Positions 48,766-60,699 of a stretch of DNA of 64,000 nt are shown piece after piece. Below the pieces are notes generated by a model. The model was not told the DNA's origin. It saw only the letters and a list, made by a program, of their open reading frames with translations, and did not search any database. The stretch's first letter is position 1. Each line of letters starts with the position of its first letter. The position numbers and the translations under genes were made by a program. The stretch is from Abelmoschus esculentus (lineage: Eukaryota; Streptophyta; Magnoliopsida; Malvales; Malvaceae): the NCBI GenBank assembly GCA_035048815.1, contig JAUCBN010000006.1, forward strand, positions 21,591,001 through 21,655,000. Reading direction: 5' to 3'.

Positions 48766-51157
48766 AGAGATGGTAAGTTTTGCTTCCTATTTGTCAGTTC
48801 ATGATGCTGAGCAGTCCTCCCTAAGCCCTTTGGTTTCAACTTTCAATCAATCCCTAATGTTTAATGTCGCTTTGTGCAACTGACTGGTACAATTCATACT
48901 CTGTGCTCTGCATACTTTTAAGTCTTTACAGAAATCAAGTTTTGTCATACCCTCAGGTTTGCTTTCTGCTTAGATTGAATCATCCCTTTAGCCGTGTTCA
49001 TCGTAGTGTTTAAATAAACGATTCGAATAATTCGATAAACGTAAGCCTGGAAATTTAAGGGGGGACACAAGAAATAACAGAGATGAAGAAGAAACTGGTT
49101 TTGAATCAGGGTGTAGGAAGTATAGAAGAGCTGATTATTTAACAGTGCAAAGTCCAATGCCTTTTTTAACAGAGCTGATTATTTTTCTAAATAAAATAGG
49201 AGACATGACCAGAGTTGGCGAGCATATTGTAATGTATACGGCTAAATGGCGGTTAGCGTTCAATCGAATCGAATTAAAATTTTTAACTATTCGAGTTATA
49301 CATTATATTTTAAGTTTTAAATTTTATTGGATTCAAATTTATAAAATTCGAGTTGAGTTTTTGAATTCCTGCACAAATTTAATTACAATTATTGAGTTAT
49401 AGTATGAATAGATTTTAATTTAAATAGTTTTCTTTAATTATATAATATATGTATATATGTTTTTTAATATATTTAATGTGACATTTTTTATAGTAATTGA
49501 GATATTCGATTTGAATTTAAAAAATTAATCTATTTATTATTAAAATTTATAAGTTTTTAAGTTATTTTAAATTTTATTTTATAATTAAAATTTTAATTTA
49601 TTTTTTTTAAGTTGAGTTTATAAAATTTTGAGTAGATTTTTTGTCTTGATTCAAATAAAATAATTAATTTTTTAAATCAAGTTTTAATCACTTAAACCTT
49701 TCTCATAAGATTTTAGAGTGGTCTTCGCTTTAAAGTCATTTTCATAGTTAGCTTTCGTTTAAAATGATTTTCCTTTTTTGATTGTCTTAAAAATTTAATT
49801 TTCTAGAGTAGGATTTTAGGTTGACTTAGTTTGATCTTCTAGAGTGGTACTTTAAATTTATATACGGTTGTGAAGCTTAACTTAATCGATTTGCAAGAAA
49901 ATAATGGGAGAAATACCTCCTATATAATTGTCTTAAGGTGGTTCATTAGCCTTAGACCTGCCATGATATTTATTTGGGACGGAGAAAATTGAATTGGAAC
50001 TTCAAAGGATTGTTTTCGTAATGATTTTTTTTAACTAATATGTATTAGCCGATCAATAAGTTGACTTTTATAAAATTCAATTCAAATTATTCGATTAATG
50101 TGTTAACACAAATAATCATTAAAAAAATCAAATACCAAATTATGCTCTACAAGTTTAAAAATTATAATTATTCCATTCAAAATTAAATTACATCTTATTT
50201 TTATTTAAATATAATTTTAATTGTATATTATAAATAAATATTTCAACTATTACATTAAAAAGATTCTAAAAATTCATCAGTCTCAAACTTGTAGGCTTCC
50301 TCGGCTGGTTACTTGGGCCAATATTTGTGTCCACCATCAGTTTTGCATTTGTCTCAGGCCTAAAGTGGCATTAGCATTTCAAAGTGGAGACAAGTTTTTG
50401 AGCGGGAATAATATGTTTATTTTTTTTTATCCTCGGGTTTTCATGATTTTATTCTTATTAATTTGGATCGATATATTTTATATCTAGTTTTGATGAATGA
50501 ATTTCTAATGAGTTTTTTTTTACGTACACAAAATCTCAAACTCTAAATTTATATAAATGATATGAAATTGTTTATCGCTTAAACCAACCTCGTTGGTTCT
50601 AATATAAATCAATTTAAACAACTAATGTTCATATATATGTACCTAATGATATTTTAGACCCTCAAACTTTTTTGTCAAATTAAACCAGTTAACAGAAAAA
50701 TTAATAAACTAGTTATTCAACGTCAGTTCAATATTAATGTCAATTATCTTATCATTTTATGCAAAAATAAAAAATATTTAAATATTTTAAAAATATGTAA
50801 ATAAATATATTTCAATTAACTTAAATACTAGTGAAAAATCACTGCAAAATGGATGTATGTATAGTAAAAGGATTGATCTCTTGTGATAGGATTACTCTTA
50901 TTACTCTCTTTGTTAGGCAAAATAAAGCAAAAAAAACATCCTTGCTATTCTGCTAAACCTCATTAACATCAGTTTAATGATCTTCATGAACAAGCATGCC
51001 TCTCCATTTTCTTACCACAAGTAATCCATGAGGCCAGAAAAGACGAGACCGCGAGGGCGCCTGGTTCGGCCTCCTGGTTCAATTCTAAAGGAGTTTGTGC
51101 TTTTTCTGTGGTTTGTCAATCTTCATAGGGGAGTTCCAAAAGAAACTATCCTCACAA
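48766..51157. other. Intergenic, AT-rich
   Basis: 48766-49150 is presumably EMF2 3' trailer. 49240-49460 has cgaatcgaattaaa words of old miniature elements. 49700-49880 has two copies of a short ttctagagtrg-containing segment. 50200-51000 shows nothing recognisable. Confidence 0.45.
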
Positions 51158-54100
51158 CTAACTCGAGAGTTCATGGTGGTGCTCAAGGTTCCGAAGCACG
51201 ATTTTTGCATATATTTTTGCTTGAATAGGGGCTGTTGATGCGGCGGCAGCGGCACGTAAGACTCTCGGTGCACCTGCATTTTGAAGGAGGATTGAATGGT
51301 ACATTGCATGTCGTCCTCCAGGCAAAGTAAACTGTAAAATGTATTGCAAAATGAGAATAAAACAAATATAACTTTCTTAATAAATAGGATAGAGAGAATA
51401 GGTGCTTTCCTGCAAAAGAGCAAATGCAGAACAGGACTTTAGTATAGGGGAAGGGTCCCTTAACATTCTGAGAAATCTGTCAATCTCGGCTCCACTGGAG
51501 AGAGATGTAAAAAAAAAAGAACGAATGAGAATACAGAGATGAATCCAGAAGGTAAGAGCCATGAACATGAACATGAAACTTGTGAAAATGTCGTTTCCAG
51601 AGAAATGAGGGAGACGAATAAGACAACAGAGACCATGGGAAGTGACAAGTGCATGCAAATATCATGCTGTGTACAAGAAGTGAGGAATGGGGTTAGAGTC
51701 TGGATTAACAAATTAAATAGATTAATACAATATGTAACTTTACTACCATAAACTCATTCAAATTTACCAGTTGAATTACAAATGCCAAGGCCAAAACATT
51801 TAAACCTGCATCTTAGATGTCCTGCTTCTTGTATTCTTATGGCTTCTGCTATCTGTGCCAAAGCAGTGGGGACCAATGATGCAGCTGCAGTATAAAAGGT
51901 TTGAGGATCATAGAATGAGGTCACAAATTCTTCAACATGCTTTAAGGCCATCTTCCCAACCCTGTCCATGTTCAGAGTCTTTGAACTGCCAGATGATGAA
52001 GGCCCAGCTGGAACAGATGCATCTATTCTGTAAATAGTTGAGCCAAAAGTGAGACCTCAGAAGTAACTTTTAGAAGCATTTTCCTACCCGTCAATGCCAC
52101 CTTTTTTACCAGAAGCTTAAATATGATTTTTTTCTTCTTTTTTGCTTTTCTTCAAAGTTCTGTCTGGTTGTTTATCCATGATAACTTGCAGAAAATAGGA
52201 TCATTTATCTATATTTGAGGCTCCCAAGCATTGAACCTTAATCATTGAAAATAAGAATCCAGCACTCTATCACACAAATATTACCAACCGGCAAAAATTA
52301 GTTCGACATACCTCCCATCGAATATGTAAACCAAGGCTAATGCAGACATAAAACGAGCCATCTTTGAGATTGATGAAGAGCATAGATGAATGAGGGGTTT
52401 AATTCCACCATCTTGTACTATACGGAGAGCATTTTCACGATAAAAGGCCAAATTCCAGAGTGCTCCAGCGGCAGTCTCATGGACATCCTGAAATTCAATC
52501 ATATGCTAAACCTTAGTTTATGGTTAAAATATTTTATTTTATTTTTTGACCAGAAGAAAATTTTATAAATGAGCAAATTATAAATAAGTCCACTGGGATG
52601 CATGTTGCACTTTGTCATCAAAGATGCAATTTAAAACATCACCATTGTTAGGAACCATTATATTTATTTTCTACTAAAAGGTCAAATCTTAAGGATTGAA
52701 CTGAAATTTAATATTCATTCGGAGAAAGAACTGGAAAAATTATTTGGTATTGTACAACGAGTTCCTATTTATATAATTTATTTCAACGTCGATTTTTCAG
52801 GTTGAGTTCCCCTAAAGTAGTTTTAATTCTCTAAATACCCCTTATTGGCCAAAGCCTAACATTTATATAATCTGTCCATTCACATCAACTTTAAATTCTC
52901 AGAAATCAGGGCCAGAAGAAATTGCAGTAACAGTAACATAGAGAATACTCATAAAAACATGGTATGTTAGAAAAATCTTAAAACTAATTTTGAGAAAGAT
53001 GAATCATCTAAGTAAACAAAGAGTGAGAAGCTTACTTCAATGTCTGAGCAAGCTAAGGCAATAAGTGGAGCAATACCACCTTGTCTTCCAATAGCAATGC
53101 TACATTAACAGAAAATATATCAATATGGATCATAAATTTCTAAGATACATCCTTCAAGAAAAATTAATATACATTGATATAATGTATATCAAAAAGAGTT
53201 TCAGTTTGACATAAACTGAGGCCTAAATAGTTGTAGATCCAACATTCTGTCAAGACGTGGAACTCTGAAGATGAATTACTTCTAGAGTTTTAAGGTTTAC
53301 ACACATGTAGTAAATGCTTCAAACTCTAAACTAAATAGAATGAATAGGGTCACGGTTACTCGTATTTGGTTTTCAGGAAAAGATTTTTTTGTGTCTACAG
53401 AACCAAGGGAAAGGAGAGCTTTCACCTTCGAACTTGTTTGGCAAATATTATCATGTAAGTTGAAACATCGAACAGTTACGGTCAAGAAGTTTCCTCAAAT
53501 ACCTGTTAGTTTCTGATACTGACAATCCCCAAAGGGCACCTGCAGCTCTTTCTTGAAGACCTCGGGAAGCACTTGAGCTAGATTGAGCCAGGGAAACCTA
53601 AAGATGCAAACCGAGATAAAAAGTCTCAACAACCTGAAAGAGGGATGGCAGCCAAAAACTACATAGATTTTTTGAAAAAAACAGAACCTAGATGACGGTT
53701 ATCAGTTCAAGAAGCGGAATCATAAATTTTATTAATGTTTGGAGTTGTTATAGGTGGAGTTGCCAATAGAATCATCAAGTCAGAGACATTAACATGAAAG
53801 CTTCTCAATATCAAACAAAATTATCTTTAGCACTTGTATTCCCTTCCATTTTCTGACATCAGATGCGATTATCTTCACTGTTTTTTATGTAGTTGTAGTT
53901 GAATTATAGAAAAAAGTTACAGAAAGCCCTCGATTTAGAGATAATGCTAACATGATGACTATGAAACATATCTGAAGTCTCACCACAGATAATGCAGCTA
54001 TGCTGCCACATCCGTTTTAGAGAAAATATTTATTAACAAAAATGAGTCTCTCGGATTTCTTCTTTGCATGTTACATTTTTTATGTTTGAAATCACACGTA

Positions 54101-57100
54101 TTGAGTCTATTTTAATTGAGATTCAAGTTATGAAATCTACAACAATTCATAAGAAAATAGAGTACAGAGAAAAGAAAGGCAAATAGACAATCTTGTCAAC
54201 ATTCATATTGTTAGTATAAAAGTAATTAACTGCAAATTATAAAGGATTATAAAGGGCATACTCTAGTGAGGGGCATGATCAAATTAAGACCAAAATAAAA
54301 GCATGGTAGAAACCATTTAATAGCTTTTAACTGGTAATGAAATATTTGAGATAATTCAATAATTGATGCATCATATGTAAAATAAAATAGAATAATAATT
54401 TACTTGAAATTTGCAATATGAAATGATAAAAAAATTTATATGCAATTCATCATACCAGTGCCTCAACACCACGAGCTGCTGCAATTGCTTCTCGATTTTT
54501 GTCATCAAATGACAAATTCCACAAAGCACCAGCTGCTTCCTGCCTGCTTGTTAGCAGATATGAATAAATAGAATGGCATTTGATAAGATAGGTTTATGAG
54601 TCAAGAGCATAGCTTAGCAGATGCAATTACTTACATGACCATTTAAGGTAAAATTCCAAGTGTCATAGTCAGCACTCAGCAGTAATAAATGTTTAAAACA
54701 TGCACGATATATTGCCATCTACTTAAGTTTCACTCTAGAGGTGGTTAGTATTACGGCAGGCAAACGAAAAAAAAAAGAACATTACCTTACACCTTCATTT
54801 TGAGAATAAGTAAGTTGAACCAGTGCTTCCAGAGCACCTTCCTCTTGTCCGATAGCAGCATTATTGCCGTTGCTATCCCCGTGAGCAGCCAAATTAGCCA
54901 AGGCACGAGCAGCCTGACCAAGAGGAGAAGAAAGTTCTATTTAGCAGGAAAAATGGAAAGCTATCTGCTGAAACATTCTTTTGCAGAGAAATGCATAATT
55001 AAGCTGATACTCAAGAATGGTTGGGAGGCAACTAAATGAAATTAAGGGATATAAAAAAAAAAAAAAAAAAACATCAGCCATCTGCAAAAGTTTTTTTTTT
55101 TTTTTCATTCTCAAATGTACAAAAGAAAGTAAAACCAAATTACCTGCTCTTGCACACCATCAAATTTGCAAGTGCGAGCAAGCATCACCAAAGCATGGAT
55201 TCCACCAGCCACAGCCACCTCCAGATTGCATTTATCATCAGCTCCCAAGTTTGCCAGTGCTCCAGTTGCACGTTCCTTCATATACCAAAGCTGACAATTT
55301 AGCTCCAACAATAATGCAAAAATTTGTAGGAATGAACAGTTAAAGACGCATACGAGAAGTCCTTCAGTGCTGGATGGCCATTTGAATATAAGGTCAACTA
55401 AAGCTTTTATACCACCGGCCTTTGCAATGGCACCCTGAAAAAAGAACAGAGTTCAATAAAGATGAAACTTTTGAAGATAATCAACAAAAACATTCTTTCA
55501 GTTTTCATAACCTTATGGTCATCCCCAACAGAAAGATTCCACAGCCCCCCAGCAGCTTCTTCAGCTACCAATCTGTTCATTGATTTTGCTAAACTGGCAA
55601 GAATATTGATCCCTCCGCTTTCAGCAACAGCTTTTGCAACTTTTGAATCTATGGACAAGTTTGCTATCGCCTGAATCACAACAATAAAAGTTTACCGGAT
55701 CAATATCCAAGCAAAACTCATACAACAAATTCCAAGGTGAAGAATTATATGAAAGCATAACTTCTAAAATAGAATTTATGAAAGGTTTAGTATCTAAGTT
55801 CAGTTCTAGTGACTTCTAACATTGCTTATAAGTCAAGAAATTATAAAGATTTTTTTTAAATGAACAGGATCATATTTAGTATATTCACAGAAAAAGAGGT
55901 AATTCATACTTTAGCTGCTTCAGACTGAATCCCCTCTTGACAAGATCTTGCAAGGTTCAAAAGCAACCTTATTCCATCTCCCCGTAAGATTGCCTGAGCT
56001 CTTTTGCAATCAATAGTAGCATTTTCATCATCAATGACTACGAAGGTTGCAACAGCCATAGCTGCTCTTTCTTGAACCTCCTCCTGTGAACTCCGCAATA
56101 AACTGAGCAATACAGCTGCCCCTTGTGTGAGCCAGAAATCATCAAACTCCTTCAGATTGTTTTCAGCAATACGCAAAAGTGAATGCGAAAAGACACATTC
56201 AATCCAAACAACAAATTCATCCACATTTTTATCCCTATTCTTTAATCTCCTCCAATACTGAAACACATCAGTAACATTTTTAGAATTGTCGGCAAATAAT
56301 GATGCTACTCCCTTGAACATGTCACTCAAAAATGTAAGCAGTATTTTGCCTTTATGATTATGCATCAAGTTACTGTCAACTTCACCCTCAAAAATTGGAC
56401 AATTCAAGGCGGACAATACTTTCAAATTTTGGGACAATGAGAGAAATCCGGTAACCGCACTTAGATTTACATCAGTTCTAGAAACATCTAAACACACCAA
56501 GCAAGGCAATCTACTCCAAACTTGTGTCGCAGATCCCCATTTCAAGTTTCTAGTCCCCGCAACTGATAAAAATTTAACTGAATTCAAGTTTCCAAGAGCC
56601 ATTTCATCAATGTTGTCTGATTCCACAAACCCAACATCTTTTAACTGTCTACAATGGTTAGCCAAAGCATTAATAGCATCTCCATTAACTTCCTTAACAC
56701 CTGACAACCAAAGCCTTTGCAACCTTGGGCAGCAATATGCAAGTGCTTTTATCGCATCACAGCTTATTCTCTCACAAGCATCTGGGCCAAGATGAACACT
56801 CTCAAGCATCTCATGTCTTGCCGCAATAACTGAAAGTGCAGCATCAGTAATTTCCTGACAAAAATCACCACTAATTTCGCGAAGTGCCCTTGCTTGAAGA
56901 CTAACTATTGCATCTGCTGACCCAGCTGCATGAAATTTAAGTCTCTGGAGATTCTTGCATCGTGGGGAGAGTGAGACTGCAGCTGCAGTGTCAAATTTGT
57001 GAGAACGGAGGTCCAGCGACCTCCATAAACAGGGCAAAGAACCTAAAAGCCTAAATGTTCGACAAGTCGATGCCAAGCTAGCTCGGTCCCGATAGTTTAA

Positions 57101-57262
57101 ATAAGAGAAGAGTTGAATAACTGTATCATCAGGCAAGGTTGTCCAATCAACTCTAGAAATAGTAGCTGAAGTCAAACATCCACACTCAAGGGTCTCCGAA
57201 CTAATGTTCGTCTTATCCTTTTCATGACGACGTTCACGTTTCTGCCTCACTCTTCGACTCAT
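51158..57262 (-). CDS. ARABIDILLO: ARABIDILLO-type F-box/armadillo-repeat protein
   Basis: Twelve exons: 55910-57262, 55512-55670, 55354-55434, 55144-55275, 54786-54913, 54456-54543, 53503-53597, 53036-53099, 52312-52487, 51806-52027, 51410-51494, 51158-51331; 918 residues if all are joined. ARABIDILLOs are nuclear F-box proteins related to beta-catenin that promote lateral root formation, probably as ubiquitin-ligase adaptors. Start MSRRVRQKRERRHEK is a basic nuclear-localisation-like leader. The F-box is about residues 38-82 (VDWTTLPDDTVIQLFSYLNY). Leucine-rich repeats follow (150-330), then armadillo repeats from about 400, such as EEAAGGLWNLSVGDDHK, QERAAGALWGLSVSE and HETAAGALWNLAF. The oddity: exon 11 ends FALLQ and is followed by GA, not GT, before the intact last exon (FTLPGGRHAMYHS .. 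IVLRNLEHHHELSS). If not spliced, translation ends ESTYSLYPIY, losing the last 57 residues. A 5' UTR intron lies between about 57290 and 57777. Confidence 0.93.
55053..55105. repeat. A19 and T15 runs facing each other in an ARABIDILLO intron
   Basis: Nineteen A (55053-55071) and fifteen T (55091-55105) are separated by 19 bases and could pair as a hairpin in the transcript of either strand. They lie in intron 4 of the ARABIDILLO gene. Confidence 0.75.
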
Positions 57263-57840
57263 ATCCAACAAGTTCTTTAGCACTGCAAATGAAGAGAGAG
57301 AAGTAATGATCCTTATTCAATCCACTTAGAAAATCTCAATGATCACTCAACCAAAACACAAATTCTCAGGGGGTGGGGGAAGCTTGAACTTCAATTGAAG
57401 AAACCAAACCAAATTTTAACTAAACATGCTTCTTATTTTCTTTCAAAAACTAAAGACCCAGTAAGAAGAATCTCAATTTCAAGTTACAGATTACAAAATA
57501 ATCAAATTTTCCAAAGAAATAAGCAATGAACATAACGATCAATCTTGAATCAGTAAACAAACGATTATCCAATCAACCAAGTTTCATTCCCCTCCCCGCA
57601 CCTCAAAGCTACAGAACCCCATTGATAAAAAGTCCTCAAAACTCAAACTTCAATAAAAAAAGAGTAATCTCTTCGATTCCCAGACACCCGGGAATTCAAT
57701 TCTCCAAAAACTCAATAACCCCAGAGCAGAAAAGGGTAGAGAATCGGAGTTTAAACATAAAGAAGCGATAAATGTACCTTCAAGGCAGCAGAAGATTGGT
57801 GCGGAGGAAGATTCTTTGAAACTGAATAGAAGAAGCTCAA
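57263..57840 (-). promoter_or_regulatory. ARABIDILLO 5' UTR with intron
   Basis: On the minus strand, a leader exon ends ctgctgccttgaag at a GTACAT donor (about 57778), and the coding exon follows an acceptor tttgcag at about 57284, 22 bases before the ATG. This gives a 5' UTR intron of about 490 bases. The promoter should lie beyond 57840. Confidence 0.55.
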
Positions 57841-58970
57841 CATATATAAATGGTCAGTAAAACCAGGTCAGTTAAAAAGTAAAAGCAGCAGTTAATTAGA
57901 GTCGACAAAGATAAACATCACTTACATACATTCCGACTCTGTTACTGCTCTTTAGAGTCCTCTTAATTTTTTTTCCTATCACAATAACACAGTCGTATTG
58001 TAATATATTTTTCGTGTGATATTGGTATGGTTTACGTTGTCAAGTCTGGTGCTTTTCTCTTGGACGAGGGGAAGTTAATACCTTTGCCAAGTAATTTGCA
58101 TAGGGTTAAAGGTTAAATGTGCTTTCTGGGTAACTGATGAGCCGTTCAAATTCGATTCGGTCAAAACTCAAGAAATACTCAGATTCGGATTAGCTTGATT
58201 CGAACTCGATTCGATACCTTAACGTATTGAATCGAGTAAAGTCTAATTCGACTCGATAAGTTCGCAAGCAACTCGTTATTTTTTTAAATACTTTTTTAGC
58301 AATTACTTTAAAATAATTTCATTCAAAAAAATAAATCTAAATAATAATTATTAATGTGTGAATTATTACTTTAATTTTAATATGCTAATTTGATGTATTT
58401 ATGGATTGATACTTTTGAATTTAGACTTTAAAAATGTTTTATATACTCTTTTGACATTTTTGGTTAAATTTATTAATTTATGTTAATATTAAGTTTCATA
58501 TGGTAATATTAAATTTTACTTATAGTTAAAAATAAGGTAAGATGTTTAGTGAGCTTAACGAACAATAAGTCGAGTTTAACGAGTAACGAGTCAAATTGAG
58601 CAATAAAATATTTTAACAAGCACGAGTCGAGCACAATCTTAACGAGCTTAACGAGCAACGAGTCGAGTCGATCAAAAATTTTTTTAAATGAGCACGAGTC
58701 AAGCAATCCCCAACTCACGATCAACTCGCTCGATAAGCACCCATAGGTCGCACTCTTTAAAATTTTTAAATCTCATATATTATATTTTTTAATATTTTAT
58801 ATTAATGATTTAATCTCTCGTAACTTTTAAATTTTTATATAATTTTGTTTAGTATAAAAGTTTACATTTTTAACATAAAATTTTGCGGTTGTTTTGTTCA
58901 TAGGGACTAGTTAAGCTTAATGAAATCGGAAGTAAACCTAGTTTAGTGACGAATTGATTTTAGGTATTAA

Positions 58971-59630
58971 TAGAGGTGTAAATGAATAGAACGTTCGATG
59001 AACCGCTCATATAACATTTGTTTATTAAATTAAATAAATAAATATAAACAAAGTTTGTTTGTTTAATAAACGAACAAATACAAATAAAACTTGTTTATAA
59101 GGTCATTTATAGGATAAAAATGTTTGTGGATATATCTAAATATTACTTATTACTTTTTGTTGTTGCTAAGGATGTTGTCTTAAAATATAGTTTTATTTAG
59201 TTGCTTTTATTTCGTTTATTTATTCTTAATTTAGTTAATGTTTTTGAGTATCTAAACGAACACATTCGTGAACCCTTAAATGAATGCGTTCGCGAACAAT
59301 TAGATGAACACATCCGCAAGCACTTAAAAAAACATGTTTGCAAATACTTAGACGAACATATTCGTAAACACTTAAATGAACACGTTCACAAACACTTAAA
59401 TGAACATATTCATGAATACTTAAACGAACACGTTTGTAAACATTTAGACGACATTCGTGAACATTCAAACGAACACGTTTGCAAACACTTAAACGAACAT
59501 GTTCATGAATACTATACAAACAAATACAAACACCTTCAAAAATAAATAAACGAATATAAACATAATATTAAAAATTTAAATGAACACAAACATGATTTTA
59601 TTCGTTCAAGCTCGATCATTTACGTCCTTA
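58971..59630. mobile_element. Small inverted-end element carrying a 24-bp minisatellite
   Basis: Ends are imperfect inverses: tagaggtgtaaatga and tcatttacgtcctta (11 of 15). The interior at about 59247-59520 is roughly eleven copies of a 24-base unit close to aacgaacacgttcgcaaaca plus ctta. A related element lies at 34690-35160. No matching target duplication. Confidence 0.55.
59247..59520. repeat. 24-bp minisatellite open on both strands
   Basis: About eleven diverged copies of a 24-base unit; each holds an imperfect palindrome (cgaacacgttcg). As 24 is a multiple of three, plus strand reads repeats like NEHVRKHL and minus strand repeats like KRVRLNVH without stops. The open frames are a by-product of the repeat. 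Confidence 0.75.
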
Positions 59631-60699
59631 TATATGTCACGAAGTACCCCCACCAACTTTTAATGTACCAAAATATTCATAAATTTCTAGCTTCTTAGAC
59701 AGATTGTTCATAACCATGATACTATATATTTTCGACTAGCTTTGGCCCAACGACTCGTCGTATTTGGGGTGGAATGGAGCTAAACCTGATGGTGGAAGTA
59801 CCATGTAGTCGATGAAATGAAGCAAACAATATTTGGGAGATCTCCTGATCTCATCTCTTTCTAATAATTCTGTTATGAAGCTTAGGGCAACCTTAAATTT
59901 AAAGAGTGTTCTTACGTGCATGATCGATCTCTAGAAATGTAACTTGAAACCAGAAGACAATGCTAATGACTGTCGTGGTTGACAGGAAAGATGAACAGAA
60001 CAGTGGTTTGGGATGACAGAATTAAGGTTGTTCAGAAGATGATGATGAAGGGTCTTTAGTTTGGTCAAGTTGAAGAAGAATGAACGTGTTTCTTACTTTC
60101 TATTGTATACTTATTTGTAAAGATTTAGATATGTGTCTACTTATCATAACATGAGCGTTGATTAAATAATTTTAGGGATGATAACGAGTCGGATCGAGTC
60201 GGACGAGTTTTGGATGTCTCGACTCGAAAATTAAAGTATCCATCCCGATCTAACCCGATCTTAAAATATTGATTAAAGTATTAGAGTCCAATCCAAACCC
60301 AAAACTCTAAATGTCTGCTGGATTGAGCTATCCAAGACTCGAGTCGACGCTCGATAGTTGACTCGAAAATTTCAAGTTGTTACACCTTCACACAGTTTCC
60401 CAGTTCAAGTTTTTGCTTCATTCTTCAAATTTAATCTAATCTTATTTGTACTTGTTCATGTCTGAATTTCAAGTATTATTCTGCAAGCTCTCCTCCAAGG
60501 AAGCCAAATGGTAAATTCAAGGTTACAACGTAGAACAAACACCATAACAGGGGATTCGACAAGGAGAAACACATCCAGTCCTAACTAAGCATCAGTGTCT
60601 GGTTAATCATAAATAATCAAACATAGACTAGTTTTATAAACCTTTTTACGAAAAAAGAAGAAAGAACATGTTCCAAACGAAACCTTAATTATCATTTGT

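Larger units (their letters stand above)
57841..60699. other. Transposon-relic cluster between ARABIDILLO and the hexose transporter
   Basis: No gene seen. 58125-58745 is a gagtcgag-rich relic with ends near tgggtaactgatgagc and gctcgataagcaccca. 58971-59630 carries a minisatellite (separate entry). 60176-60400 has the family words gataacgagtcggatcgagt. 60400-60699 is probably the transporter's 3' trailer. Confidence 0.5.

Noticed and set aside
54543..54793. Apparent frame break between ARABIDILLO exons 5 and 6
   Set aside because: Using the donor AAG|GTAATG at 54786 and acceptor at 54543 restores GVRQEAAGALW in frame.
59201..59545. Plus-strand open frame of 114 codons with repeated EHVRKHLN-like units
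   Set aside because: Explained by a 24-base minisatellite in a small transposon; the opposite strand is equally open.
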